NCBI GenBank assembly: GCA_028714035.1
Contig: JAQTNA010000016.1
Span: 1 to 64,000 of the forward strand
Length of the DNA stretch: 64,000 nt
From: Rhodocyclaceae bacterium
GTDB lineage: Bacteria; Pseudomonadota; Gammaproteobacteria; Burkholderiales; Rhodocyclaceae
Reading direction: 5' to 3'
The notes under the pieces are model-generated. The model worked only from the letters and a program-made list of their open reading frames with translations. It was not told the origin of the DNA and searched no databases. Position numbers and translations under genes: made by a program. Numbering within the stretch: the stretch's first letter is position 1; every line of letters begins with the position of its first letter. Of this stretch, positions 43,596 through 55,100 are shown one piece after another.

Positions 43596-45863
43596 TCAGG
43601 CCGCTTCCAGCTTGGCGATGGACAGCGCCAGCCACTTGCTGCCCGCCGAGCCGAAATTGACCTGCACCCGGGCGTCCGTGCCCGCGCCTTCGGCGGCGAC
43701 GATGACACCCATGCCGAACCGGGCGTGGCGCACGTTCTGGCCGATGCGGAAACCGCCGGTGTCGGGCACCGAGCCGTAACCGCGCTGCCGGCTGCGCGGT
43801 GTTGCCACGGTGGCCGCGCGTTCCGGTTGGTAGTAGCGGGCGGCCGGCTCGGCGACGAAGCCCCGGGGTGATTTCTTCGGCGTCAGCCACTTGGTGAGGC
43901 CGGCGGGAATCTCGTCCAGGAAACGGGATTGCAGGTTGTAGCGGGTCTGGCCGTGCAGCATGCGCGTGTCGGCGAAGGACAGGTAGAGGCGCTTCCGGGC
44001 GCGGGTTACCGCCACGTACATGAGCCGGCGCTCCTCCTCCAGGCCCTTGGTTTCCATGGCCGAGTTCTCGTGGGGAAACAGGCCTTCCTCCAGGCCGGAC
44101 AGGAACACCACATCGAACTCCAGGCCCTTGGCGGCGTGCACCGTCATGAGTTGCAGGGCGTCTTCCCCTTCGCCCGCCTGGTGCTCCCCGGCCTCCAGGG
44201 AGGCGTGGGCCAGGAAGGCGGCCAGATGGCTCTGCCCCTCTTCGATGCTGCCTTCCTCGGCGATGAAGTTGATGGCGGCGTTGACCAGTTCGCCCAGGTT
44301 CTCCAGCCGCTCCTGGCCTTCCTTCTCCGTTTCGTAGTGCCGGCGCAGGCCCGAGATGTCCAGGACGTGGTCCACCAGTTCCGGCAGCGGCAGGTCGTCC
44401 GATACCTCGGACATGCCCTCGATCATGTGGGCGAAGTTCGCCAGGCTTGCCCCCGCCTTGCCGCCGATCCGGCCCATGGCGCCGAAGAGGCTGGTGCCGC
44501 CCGCCTGGGCCGCATCCTGGAGGCTCTCCAGGCTGCGGGCACCGATGCCCCGGGTCGGGAAATTCACCACGCGCATGAAGGCGGTATCGTCGTCCCGGTT
44601 GGCGATGAGGCGCAGGTAGGCCAGGGCGTGCTTCACCTCCTGGCGCTCGAAGAAGCGCAGGCCGCCATAGACCCGGTAGGCCAGGCCCGCCGAGAACAGG
44701 GCGTGTTCCAGCACCCGGGACTGGGCATTGGATCGGTAGAGGAGCGCCATCTGGCTGCGGGCGTAGCCGTCCCGGGCCAGGGCGCGGATTTCCTCCACGA
44801 TCCAGCGGGCTTCGTCCAGGTCGCTGGCGGCCTCGAACAGCCGGATCGGCTCGCCGGCCCCCGCCTCGGTCCACAGGTTCTTGCCCAGGCGCGCCGAGTT
44901 GTTCTTGATGATGGCGTTGGCGGCATCCAGGATGTTGCCGTGGGAGCGGTAGTTCTGTTCCAGGCGGATGACGTTTTCCACCCGGAATTCCCGCTCGAAG
45001 TCCCGCATGTTGCCCACGTCCGCGCCGCGAAAGGCGTAGATGGACTGGTCGTCGTCTCCCACGGCGAACATCGCGGTCGGAGCTTTCGCGCCTTCGGCGC
45101 GCACGACGTTCCCCTCCCCTTCAAGGGAAGGGGCTAGGGGTAGGGATGGGGTTCCGTAGCCCGCCAGGAGCTTCAGCCACAGGTATTGCAGCCGGTTGGT
45201 GTCCTGGAACTCGTCCACCAGGATGTGCTGGAAACGGTTCTGGTAGTGGGCGCGCAGGATCTCGTTGTTGGACAGCAACTCGTAACAGCGCAGCAGCAGT
45301 TCGGCGAAGTCCACCACGCCTTCCTTCTGGCACTGGGCGTCGTAGGCGGCATAAAGCTCCACCCGCTCCCGGGTGAAATTGTCCCAGGCCTCCACCGCGC
45401 CGGCCCTGAGGCCCGCCTCCTTCTGGCCGTTGATGAAGTGCTGCAACTCCCGGGGCGGGAACTTCTCGTCGTCCTTGTTGAGCGTCTTCAGGAGGCGCTT
45501 GATGGCCGCCAACTGGTCGGAGGAATCCAGGATCTGAAACAGGGAAGGCAGGCCCGCTTCCCGGTGGTGGGCGCGCAGCATGCGGTTGCACAAGCCGTGG
45601 AAGGTGCCGATCCACATGCCCCGGGTGTTGATGGGCAGGAGCGCGGCCAGCCGCGTCAGCATCTCCTTGGACGCCTTGTTGGTGAAGGTGACGGCCAGCA
45701 CCGAGTGGGGCGTGGCCTGCCCGGTCTGGATCAGCCAGGCCAGGCGCGTGGTCAGGACGCGGGTCTTGCCCGAGCCCGCGCCCGCCAGGATCAGGGCATG
45801 CCGGGGCGGCAGGGTGACGGCGGTCCGTTGTTCCGGGTTGAGCTTGGCGAGGAAGTCTGACAT
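43596..45863 (-). CDS. uvrD: DNA helicase II UvrD
   Basis: UvrD is the superfamily 1A helicase of nucleotide excision and mismatch repair. The 755-residue protein begins MSDFLAKLNPEQRTAVTLP, has Walker A LAGAGSGKT (26-34), VTFTNKASKEM, DEFQDTN (motif II), GDDDQSIYAFRGA (motif III), QNYRSHGNIL (IV), TVHAAKGLEFDVVF (V) and VAVTRARKRLYLS (VI). Between YLWLKLLAG and AMFAVGDDDQSIY, about residues 236-262 are extra (TPSLPLAPSLEGEGNVVRA...) and are encoded by a family D/C palindrome at 45073-45158. The insertion keeps the frame. The last 60 codons are duplicated at 35549-35731. Confidence 0.9.
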   Translation of the reverse strand: MSDFLAKLNPEQRTAVTLPPRHALILAGAGSGKTRVLTTRLAWLIQTGQATPHSVLAVTFTNKASKEMLTRLAALLPINTRGMWIGTFHGLCNRMLRAHHREAGLPSLFQILDSSDQLAAIKRLLKTLNKDDEKFPPRELQHFINGQKEAGLRAGAVEAWDNFTRERVELYAAYDAQCQKEGVVDFAELLLRCYELLSNNEILRAHYQNRFQHILVDEFQDTNRLQYLWLKLLAGYGTPSLPLAPSLEGEGNVVRAEGAKAPTAMFAVGDDDQSIYAFRGADVGNMRDFEREFRVENVIRLEQNYRSHGNILDAANAIIKNNSARLGKNLWTEAGAGEPIRLFEAASDLDEARWIVEEIRALARDGYARSQMALLYRSNAQSRVLEHALFSAGLAYRVYGGLRFFERQEVKHALAYLRLIANRDDDTAFMRVVNFPTRGIGARSLESLQDAAQAGGTSLFGAMGRIGGKAGASLANFAHMIEGMSEVSDDLPLPELVDHVLDISGLRRHYETEKEGQERLENLGELVNAAINFIAEEGSIEEGQSHLAAFLAHASLEAGEHQAGEGEDALQLMTVHAAKGLEFDVVFLSGLEEGLFPHENSAMETKGLEEERRLMYVAVTRARKRLYLSFADTRMLHGQTRYNLQSRFLDEIPAGLTKWLTPKKSPRGFVAEPAARYYQPERAATVATPRSRQRGYGSVPDTGGFRIGQNVRHARFGMGVIVAAEGAGTDARVQVNFGSAGSKWLALSIAKLEAA
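45073..45158. repeat. Family D element in frame within uvrD (D4)
   Basis: On the plus strand it contains a core hairpin CGCGCCTTCGGCGCGC and the stem CCCCTTCAAGGGAAGGGG, followed by GGCTAGGGGTAGGGATGGGG. The core is almost identical to that of C1 (10567-10670). Read on the coding strand it gives a 27-residue insert between helicase motifs II and III. Confidence 0.85.
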
Positions 45864-45967
45864 GGTGGGCGGGGCGAAAGTGAGGGGCGGATTATACCGC
45901 CGTCGGTCCGGACCCTTGCCGCCAAGGCCGCCGTCCTCTTCCATGCTGGCACCATTCCTGGGATAGT

Positions 45968-48070
45968 ATGCCCATGGGGACCACTGGGCACGAAGGGGGT
46001 TGGACGGCTGCCGCCGATGGGCACGCGGGCGACAAGGCTCGCGTGCTGACCTACGTGCTGTCCGTGATCATCCTGTTCTGCCTGGCTTCCGCCCTGATCC
46101 TGCCCCTCATCGAGCCCGTCCAGTCCCGGCGTGCCCTGGCGTTCGCCCTGATTCCGCCGCCGGCCATCGTGGCCCTCTATCTGGCCCATGTCGGCCGGTT
46201 GGCCCTGGCGGCCCGTTGGGCCGTGTTCGGCATCTGGGGTGCGCTGACCCTGGGTATCGCCCTGCATGGCGGCCTGCAGGAACCCCTGGCCCTGGCCTAT
46301 CCCCTGCTGATCCTGATTGCCGGCATGAGTCTGGGCCTGGCCAGCGTCTTGTGGCTCACCGGGCTTACCCTGGTGGCGCTTTCGCTGCTGCTCGTGGCCC
46401 AGCAGGCGGGGATGCTTGAGCCGGTGCCCCCGGCCAGCCCGGCGTGGATGCTGACAAGGGCGGTGCTGGCCAGTCTCGCGGCCGCGGCGCTTGCCAGCAG
46501 GCTGCTGGTCGGACTTCGGGGCAAGGTGAGCGCCCTGCTCCAGAGGGGAGACGAACTGGCGCGCCGCCTGGGGGAGGTGGAGGCGAGGGAGGCGGTCCTG
46601 AACCTGGTGATGGAGAACGTGCCGGCCATGATCCATTACGCGGACCGGGATTTTCTGTGCCTTCTCGCCAACCAGCCTTTCCGCACCTTCTTCGGGCTCG
46701 GCGAGAAAGTGGGCCTGGGGGGCGGCTTGAGCGACCTGGTGGGAGCCGAGAACCTGGCCCGCTTGCGTCCCCATGCCCTGGGGGCACTGGAAGGTCGGAC
46801 CGTCGCGCTACGCAGCGAGTTCGTCGGCTCGACCGGCGCCCGGCGCATCTTCGATTGCAGTTTCGTGCCGGACCGGAGCCCCGATGGCACGGTGCGGGGT
46901 TATTTCGGACAAATGGTGGATGTGACGGAACACCAGGAGGCGGAGGCCGAGTTGCGGCGCTCGGAAGACAAGTTCTCGCGCATCTTCCACGCCAGCCCCA
47001 TTCCCATCGCCCTGCTTACCGAGGACGGCCGCCTGCTGGAAGTGAATGACGCCCTGTGCCGGGAATCGGGCTGGAAGCGGGAGCAGTTGCTGGGGCGTAC
47101 GACCGTGGAGATGGGTTTGTGGCCAAGCCCACAGGACCGGGAGGACTGGAAGGAGAAGCTGGTCCGGAACGGACACTATCAAGGCCAGGAATTGCGTCTG
47201 ATTGACGCCGCCGGCCAGCCCCATTGGGTGCTCGTGTCCAGCGAAATGCTGCCCCTGGCCGATGGGCCGGCCATCCTTTCCTTCATCGTGGACATGACCG
47301 GGCGCAAGCGCGCGGAAGAAGCGATCGCCCAGGCCAACGCCCACCTGGAGCGAAGGGTCAAGAGTCGCACCGCCGAACTCACCGCCGCCAACAAGGAACT
47401 GGAATCCTTCGCCTATTCCGTGTCCCACGATCTGCGCACCCCGCTCAGGAGCCTGGATGGATTCAGCCACATCCTGCTCACGGATTACGGGGACAAGCTG
47501 GGGGAGGAGGGGCGTTCCCACCTGCACCGCATCCGGCGCTCGGCCCAGAGGCTGGGAATTTTGATAGACGAGTTGCTGCATCTCTCCCGGGTGGCACGTC
47601 AGGAGCTGCGGCTGGACAAGGTGGACCTGGGGCGCATGGCCCGCGAAATCCTGGATGATCTGGCGAACAGCGAGCCGTCAAGGCAGGTCGAGACGGTCGT
47701 CTGCCAGGACTGTCCGTGCCCCGAGGGCTGCCGCGCGAAGGGCGATCCGGCCCTGTTGCGGGGGGTGATGGAGAATCTTCTGGGCAACGCCTGGAAGTAC
47801 ACCTCGAAGAGCGAGGGCGTACGCATTGAATTCGGCTGCCGGGCGGACGGGGAGCGGCAGCGATATTTCGTGCGGGACAATGGTATCGGATTCGACATGG
47901 CCCACGCGAAACGCCTGTTCCTGCCATTCGAGCGCATGCACCACGCCAGCCAGTTCGAGGGCAGCGGCATAGGGTTGGCCACCGCCGCCCGTATCGTGCG
48001 CCGCCACGGTGGGGAGATCGGCGCCCAGGCCGAACCCGGCAAGGGCGCGACTTTCAGCTTCACCCTCGAG

Positions 48071-48073
<3 letters not shown>
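45968..48073 (+). CDS. PAS-domain sensor histidine kinase, membrane-bound
   Basis: A 701-residue kinase. The N-terminus holds about six hydrophobic helices (residues about 27-180), then two PAS domains (about 205-325 and 335-455; VMENVPAMIHYADRDF and IFHASPIPIALLTEDGRLLEVND), a coiled linker (AHLERRVKSRTAELTAANKELESF), the HisKA box AYSVSHDLRTPLRSLDGF (His about 488) and a HATPase domain (ENLLGNAWKYTSKSEG, DNGIGFDM, GSGIGLATAARIV). This last part is close to phytochrome-type and Cph1-like kinases. A CPCPEGC cysteine cluster in the kinase part is unusual. No partner regulator is adjacent. The TAG stop is the first codon of repeat C4. Confidence 0.87.
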
Positions 48074-51478
<3,405 letters not shown>

Positions 51479-51494
51479 AATCGGAGGAGGGGCT

Positions 51495-52037
51495 GTGAAG
51501 GGTAAAGCGAGTTTCCCGGGGGTGGCCCGGTGGATGTGGGTACTGCTGCTCACTCTTGTGCTGGCCGGGTGCGGTTTCCATTTGCGCGGGGCGGGGGGCG
51601 GCAAGCCCCTGGCCTTCAAGACCCTGTATCTGGGTGTCGCCGAGCAGTCCGAATTGGGCGCTGCGCTGCGGCGCCAGATACTGGCCGTGGGCGGCACGGC
51701 CCTGGTGGCCCGGCCCTCCGAGGCGCAGGCCGTCCTGACGGTGGTTGCGGAAGGCAGGGAAAAGACCATTCTCAGCCTGAATGCCGCCGGCCGGGTGCGG
51801 GAATTCCTGCTGCGCCAGCGCTTCGTGTTCCGGGTGCATGACAACCAGGGACACGACTTCATTCCCCAGAGCGAAGTCGTGGTCAGCCGGGATATCAGCT
51901 ACAGCGACTCCGAACTGCTGGCCAAGGCGGCGGAAGAAGCCCTCTTGTACCGGGACATGGAGCGCGACCTGGTGCAACAGATCATGCGCCGTCTCGCGGC
52001 GGCTCAAATGCAGGAAGCAGAAAGCGGTAAGCGGTAA
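51495..52037 (+). CDS. lptE: LPS-assembly lipoprotein LptE
   Basis: LptE is the outer-membrane lipoprotein that plugs the LptD barrel during lipopolysaccharide insertion. The 180-residue protein has a lipoprotein signal peptide with lipobox LVLAGC (Cys26), then GFHLRG, typical of the LptE start, and the conserved later section (FVFRVHDNQGHDFIPQSEVVVSRDISYSD). It begins at GTG 51495 with GGAGGAGG upstream. The order leuS-lptE-holA supports the assignment. The last residues (ESGKR) and stop come from repeat C2. Confidence 0.92.
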   Translation: MKGKASFPGVARWMWVLLLTLVLAGCGFHLRGAGGGKPLAFKTLYLGVAEQSELGAALRRQILAVGGTALVARPSEAQAVLTVVAEGREKTILSLNAAGRVREFLLRQRFVFRVHDNQGHDFIPQSEVVVSRDISYSDSELLAKAAEEALLYRDMERDLVQQIMRRLAAAQMQEAESGKR

Positions 52038-52106
52038 GCGAAGGCATTTTGCGCGCCACAGGCGCGGATGCCATTACCGCTCACCCATCACCGCTCCCCG
52101 CTCACC
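52023..52106. repeat. Family C composite palindrome (C2)
   Basis: Arms AAGCGGTAAGCGGTAAGCG and CGCTCACCCATCACCGCTCC around the core GCGCGCCACAGGCGCGG. It provides the end of lptE and ends immediately before the holA ATG. Confidence 0.82.
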
Positions 52107-53159
52107 ATGTTGATACGCCCCGAACAACTTGCCGGCCAGTTGGAAAAGCCCCTGGCGCCGCTTTGGCTGCTGCATGGGGATGAACCCCTGCTGGTGATCG
52201 AGGCGGGGGACGCCATCCGTGCGGCGGCGCGCCGTCAGGGCTACACGGAGCGGGAGGTACTGGTGGCCGGCCCCGGTTTCCGCTGGGGGGAACTGGCGCT
52301 GGCGGCGGGCAACCTGTCCCTGTTCGGCGGCGGCAAGCTGGTGGACCTGCGCATCCCCTCGGGCAAACCTGGCCGCGAGGGCGGGGATGCCCTGGCGCGT
52401 TATGCCGCCCGGCCGCCCTCGGGCATCGTTACCCTGGTCACCTTGCCGGAAGTGGAATGGAAGGTGAAGAAGACCGCCTGGTTTTCCGCCCTGTCCGAGG
52501 CCGGACTGACCATGGAGCTGAACGCTCCGCCCCTCTCTGCCCTGCCGGACTGGATTGCCCGGCGCCTCTCGATTCAGGGGCAACGGGCGGAACGGGCCGC
52601 CCTGGAATTCATGGCGGAGCATGTGGAGGGTAATCTCCTGGCGGCGCACCAGGAGATCCAGAAGCTGGGCCTGCTCCACCCTCGGGGGGAGCTGAGCCTG
52701 CCGCAGGTGCAGGACGCGGTGCTGGACGTGGCTCGCTTCGATACGGAAAAGCTGCGCTTCGCGCTGCTGGCCGGTGATGTGGGGCGTTGCGCCCGGCTGC
52801 TGGACGGCCTGGCCGCGGAAGGGGTGGCGCCACCCCTGGTACTCTGGTCGCTCACCACGGAAATTCGTGCCCTGGCCCTGTTGCGGGCGGGACTGGATCG
52901 CGGGGAGGCCCTGCCCGGCCTCCTGAAGTCCGAACGTATTTTCGATGCCCCCCGTGTCCAGGCCTTGCAGCACGCGCTGCCCCGCGTGGCCGGCGCCTCC
53001 CTGCGGACGGCGCTGCTGCATTCCGCACGTATTGACCGGATCATCAAGGGCGTGGCCGACGGGCATGTCTGGGACGAATTCCTCCAGCTCTGTCTGCGCC
53101 TCGCGCCTCGCCCGAGAAGCAGACCCCCCGGCACGGCGGCGCGCACACCCGGTGTTTGA
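52107..53159 (+). CDS. holA: DNA polymerase III subunit delta
   Basis: HolA is the clamp-loader delta subunit that opens the sliding clamp. The 350-residue protein starts MLIRPEQLAGQLEKPLAPLWLLHGDEPLLVIEAGDAIR, followed by LFGGGKLVDLRIPSGKPGREGGDAL, LSIQGQRAERAALEFMAEHVEGNLLAAHQEIQKL and IDRIIKGVADGHVWDEFLQLCLRL, all family motifs. The C-terminal 16 residues (rich in Arg, Pro, Thr) have no family counterpart. The ATG at 52107 lies directly after repeat C2, so the ribosome-binding site would have to be within the repeat (none is strong). Confidence 0.93.
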   Translation: MLIRPEQLAGQLEKPLAPLWLLHGDEPLLVIEAGDAIRAAARRQGYTEREVLVAGPGFRWGELALAAGNLSLFGGGKLVDLRIPSGKPGREGGDALARYAARPPSGIVTLVTLPEVEWKVKKTAWFSALSEAGLTMELNAPPLSALPDWIARRLSIQGQRAERAALEFMAEHVEGNLLAAHQEIQKLGLLHPRGELSLPQVQDAVLDVARFDTEKLRFALLAGDVGRCARLLDGLAAEGVAPPLVLWSLTTEIRALALLRAGLDRGEALPGLLKSERIFDAPRVQALQHALPRVAGASLRTALLHSARIDRIIKGVADGHVWDEFLQLCLRLAPRPRSRPPGTAARTPGV

Positions 53160-53279
53160 GATTCATGGGCGCCTCGCCCATCCCGCCACGAAGTGTGGCT
53201 TTCCCCTGCCGTCCTGATGCTGGCGCCCGGTTGGGAAAGAAGTTATAGTCCGGGAGTCAAAGTGCCGCGAGGCTCTGCC

Positions 53280-54497
53280 ATGAAGAAACTGACCCGTCGT
53301 GTCGGCAGCATGCTTGTCCTCTGCGCTCTTGTTTCCCTGCCCCTGGCCGGGCAGGGGGCGGAAGGCGAGACCCCCGATCTTGCCTTGCGGGGGTTCGGGA
53401 CTCTCGGTGTTGCGCGCTCCGATAACGGCAATGCGGAATTCGTGCGTGACCTGTCCCAGCCCAATGGTATCGGCCGGAACTGGTCTGCCCGCGGCGACAG
53501 CCTGTTCGGCCTGCAAGCCAATTATCGCGTGGCGGACAACCTGGAAGCGGTGGCCCAGGGCGTCAGCCACTATCGCTATGATGGCAGTTTCTCGCCGGAA
53601 CTGACCTGGGCCTACCTGAAATTCGAACCGAGCCCGGACATGATGTTGCGTGCGGGCCGTTTCGGCACCGAGTTCTTCATGCTGGCCGATTCCCGCTCGG
53701 TGGGCTACTCCTACCTCACGGTGCGCCCGCCGGTGGATTTCTTCGGCAATCTGCCCATGAATTACGTGGATGGCGTCTTCGGGCGCTTTACCCGCCGACT
53801 GGAAAGCGGCCTGGTGCGGGCCGAACTCTACACCGGCCTGGCAAGAGAGAAATTGCCGACGAAAGGCGAATTTCTGGACCTGGCGGGATCCCGTCTCAAT
53901 GGTGTGTCCCTGGATTTCCAGCAAGGGCCCTGGCAGGCGCGCCTGAGCTATGCGCAACTGCGGTTCCAGAACGGGACGCCCATGCCGGGCCTGACCGGTC
54001 CGCTCATCGCCACCGGCCTGCCCTCGGCCATTGGCGCGGCCCAGGCCCTGAACCTGGCCGGAACCTATGTCCATTACCGTGCCTTTGGCGTGGCCTACGA
54101 TGACGGCGCCTGGCAGGCGCAATGCGATCTCAATTCCACCTTGCGCGACAGCGTGCTGTGGGAAGACTTAACCTCCGGCTATCTCATCGTCGGGCGCAGG
54201 GTGGGCAAGTGGACGCCCTTCCTCGGCTACTCCTGGACCCGTTCCGGGCCCAAGACCCTGGATACCGGTGTCCCGGCGCTGAACCCTGCGGTGGCCGGCG
54301 TTCTGGCCTTCTCCCATCAGGACCAGCACACCGTGATCCTGGGGGGGCGCTGGGATTGGCGGCATAACATGGACTTGAAGGCCCAACTGGATATCGTGCG
54401 GGGCAGCGCTTCCAGTGTCGCCCTGGTGCAGAACGCCACGCCGGCCTGGGATGGGCACATCCGGGTGTTCACCCTCGCCCTGGATTTCGTCTTCTGA
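53280..54497 (+). CDS. Outer-membrane beta-barrel protein
   Basis: A 405-residue exported protein: a signal peptide (TRRVGSMLVLCALVSLPLAGQGA), then ALRGFGTLGVARSDN, DSLFGLQANYRVADNLEAVAQGVSHYRYD, WAYLKFEPSPDMMLRAGRFG, and a C-terminal aromatic end FTLALDFVF, all typical of barrels with alternating strands. Similar proteins are encoded next to phosphate-binding-like proteins and GGDEF proteins in betaproteobacteria, and this is the case here: the next two genes are a periplasmic binding protein and a CHASE/GGDEF/EAL protein. The substrate is unknown. The ATG is 53280. Confidence 0.72.
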   Translation: MKKLTRRVGSMLVLCALVSLPLAGQGAEGETPDLALRGFGTLGVARSDNGNAEFVRDLSQPNGIGRNWSARGDSLFGLQANYRVADNLEAVAQGVSHYRYDGSFSPELTWAYLKFEPSPDMMLRAGRFGTEFFMLADSRSVGYSYLTVRPPVDFFGNLPMNYVDGVFGRFTRRLESGLVRAELYTGLAREKLPTKGEFLDLAGSRLNGVSLDFQQGPWQARLSYAQLRFQNGTPMPGLTGPLIATGLPSAIGAAQALNLAGTYVHYRAFGVAYDDGAWQAQCDLNSTLRDSVLWEDLTSGYLIVGRRVGKWTPFLGYSWTRSGPKTLDTGVPALNPAVAGVLAFSHQDQHTVILGGRWDWRHNMDLKAQLDIVRGSASSVALVQNATPAWDGHIRVFTLALDFVF

Positions 54498-54502
54498 GCA
54501 TC

Positions 54503-54934
54503 ATGGTGGGGTTCCAGCGCATTTTCTTCTTGTTGGCAGTGGGCCTGTTGCTCCTGCCCCAAGCTGCGGTCGCGGGCGTGATGGTGGTGGTCAATCCCAG
54601 GAGCAGCGTGGATCATCTGAGCCGGGATGACGTGATCAATATCTTCATGGGGCGTTTTCGGCAACTGCCCAATGGTCTGCCCGCGAGCCCGGTGGACCTG
54701 CCGGTCACGGAGCGTGCGAAACCCGAGTTTTACCGCCTGCTGGTGGGCAAGGACATGGATCAGATCGCCGCCTACTGGTCGCGTCTGGTCTTTACCGGTC
54801 GCACCGCTCCGCCCATGCAGGCCGGCAGCGTGGAAGACATGATCCGTTACCTGAATGCCAACCCGGGCGCGGTCGGTTACATGGACAGCAACGATGTGGA
54901 TAGGCGGGTGAAGGCCGTGCTGGAACTGAAATGA
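54503..54934 (+). CDS. Small periplasmic PstS-like substrate-binding protein
   Basis: A 143-residue exported protein: a signal peptide (FFLLAVGLLLLPQAAVAG), then VMVVVNPRSSVDHLSRDDVINIFMGRFRQLPNG and LNANPGAVGYMDSNDVD, which are features of the PstS/PBP-like domain (the phosphate-binding family, PF12849-type). It is much shorter than true PstS (about 320-350 residues), so it represents a single-lobe or partial version. It follows the barrel gene after five bases and precedes the GGDEF/EAL gene with a family B element between. Its likely job is sensing an anion in the periplasm and signalling to the membrane protein, but this is inference. Confidence 0.75.
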   Translation: MVGFQRIFFLLAVGLLLLPQAAVAGVMVVVNPRSSVDHLSRDDVINIFMGRFRQLPNGLPASPVDLPVTERAKPEFYRLLVGKDMDQIAAYWSRLVFTGRTAPPMQAGSVEDMIRYLNANPGAVGYMDSNDVDRRVKAVLELK

Positions 54935-54956
54935 GGCCTGATTCTGGAGAAGCAGC

Positions 54957-55085
54957 TTGAACCGCAGAGGCGCGGAGGCGCAGCGGAAAGCTTTAGGGCT
55001 TGAGGTCGGTGTGATGCTGCTTTGCCTCCTGGGTAAGGCAATGATTTCCGACAAGTTTACGTTTTCTCCGCGCCTCTGCGGTGAA
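54957..55085. repeat. Family B inverted-arm element (B7)
   Basis: Arms CTTGAACCGCAGAGGCGCGG (from 54956) and TCTCCGCGCCTCTGCGGTGAA (to 55085), middle unique. It lies between the binding-protein and GGDEF/EAL genes. Confidence 0.88.
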
Positions 55086-55100
55086 TGAATTGGTGCTTCC

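Larger units (their letters stand above)
35548..43778. other. 8-kb segment between direct repeats of the uvrD 3' end
   Basis: Two 184-bp direct repeats (35548-35731 and 43595-43778, offset 8047 bp) enclose the NHL/fibronectin gene, the PEP-CTERM gene and a hybrid kinase/regulator pair. The right copy is the true end of uvrD. The structure is that of a segment inserted next to, or duplicated with, the uvrD 3' end; recombination between the copies would delete the whole segment and leave uvrD intact. No integrase or transposase gene lies inside. Confidence 0.7.
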
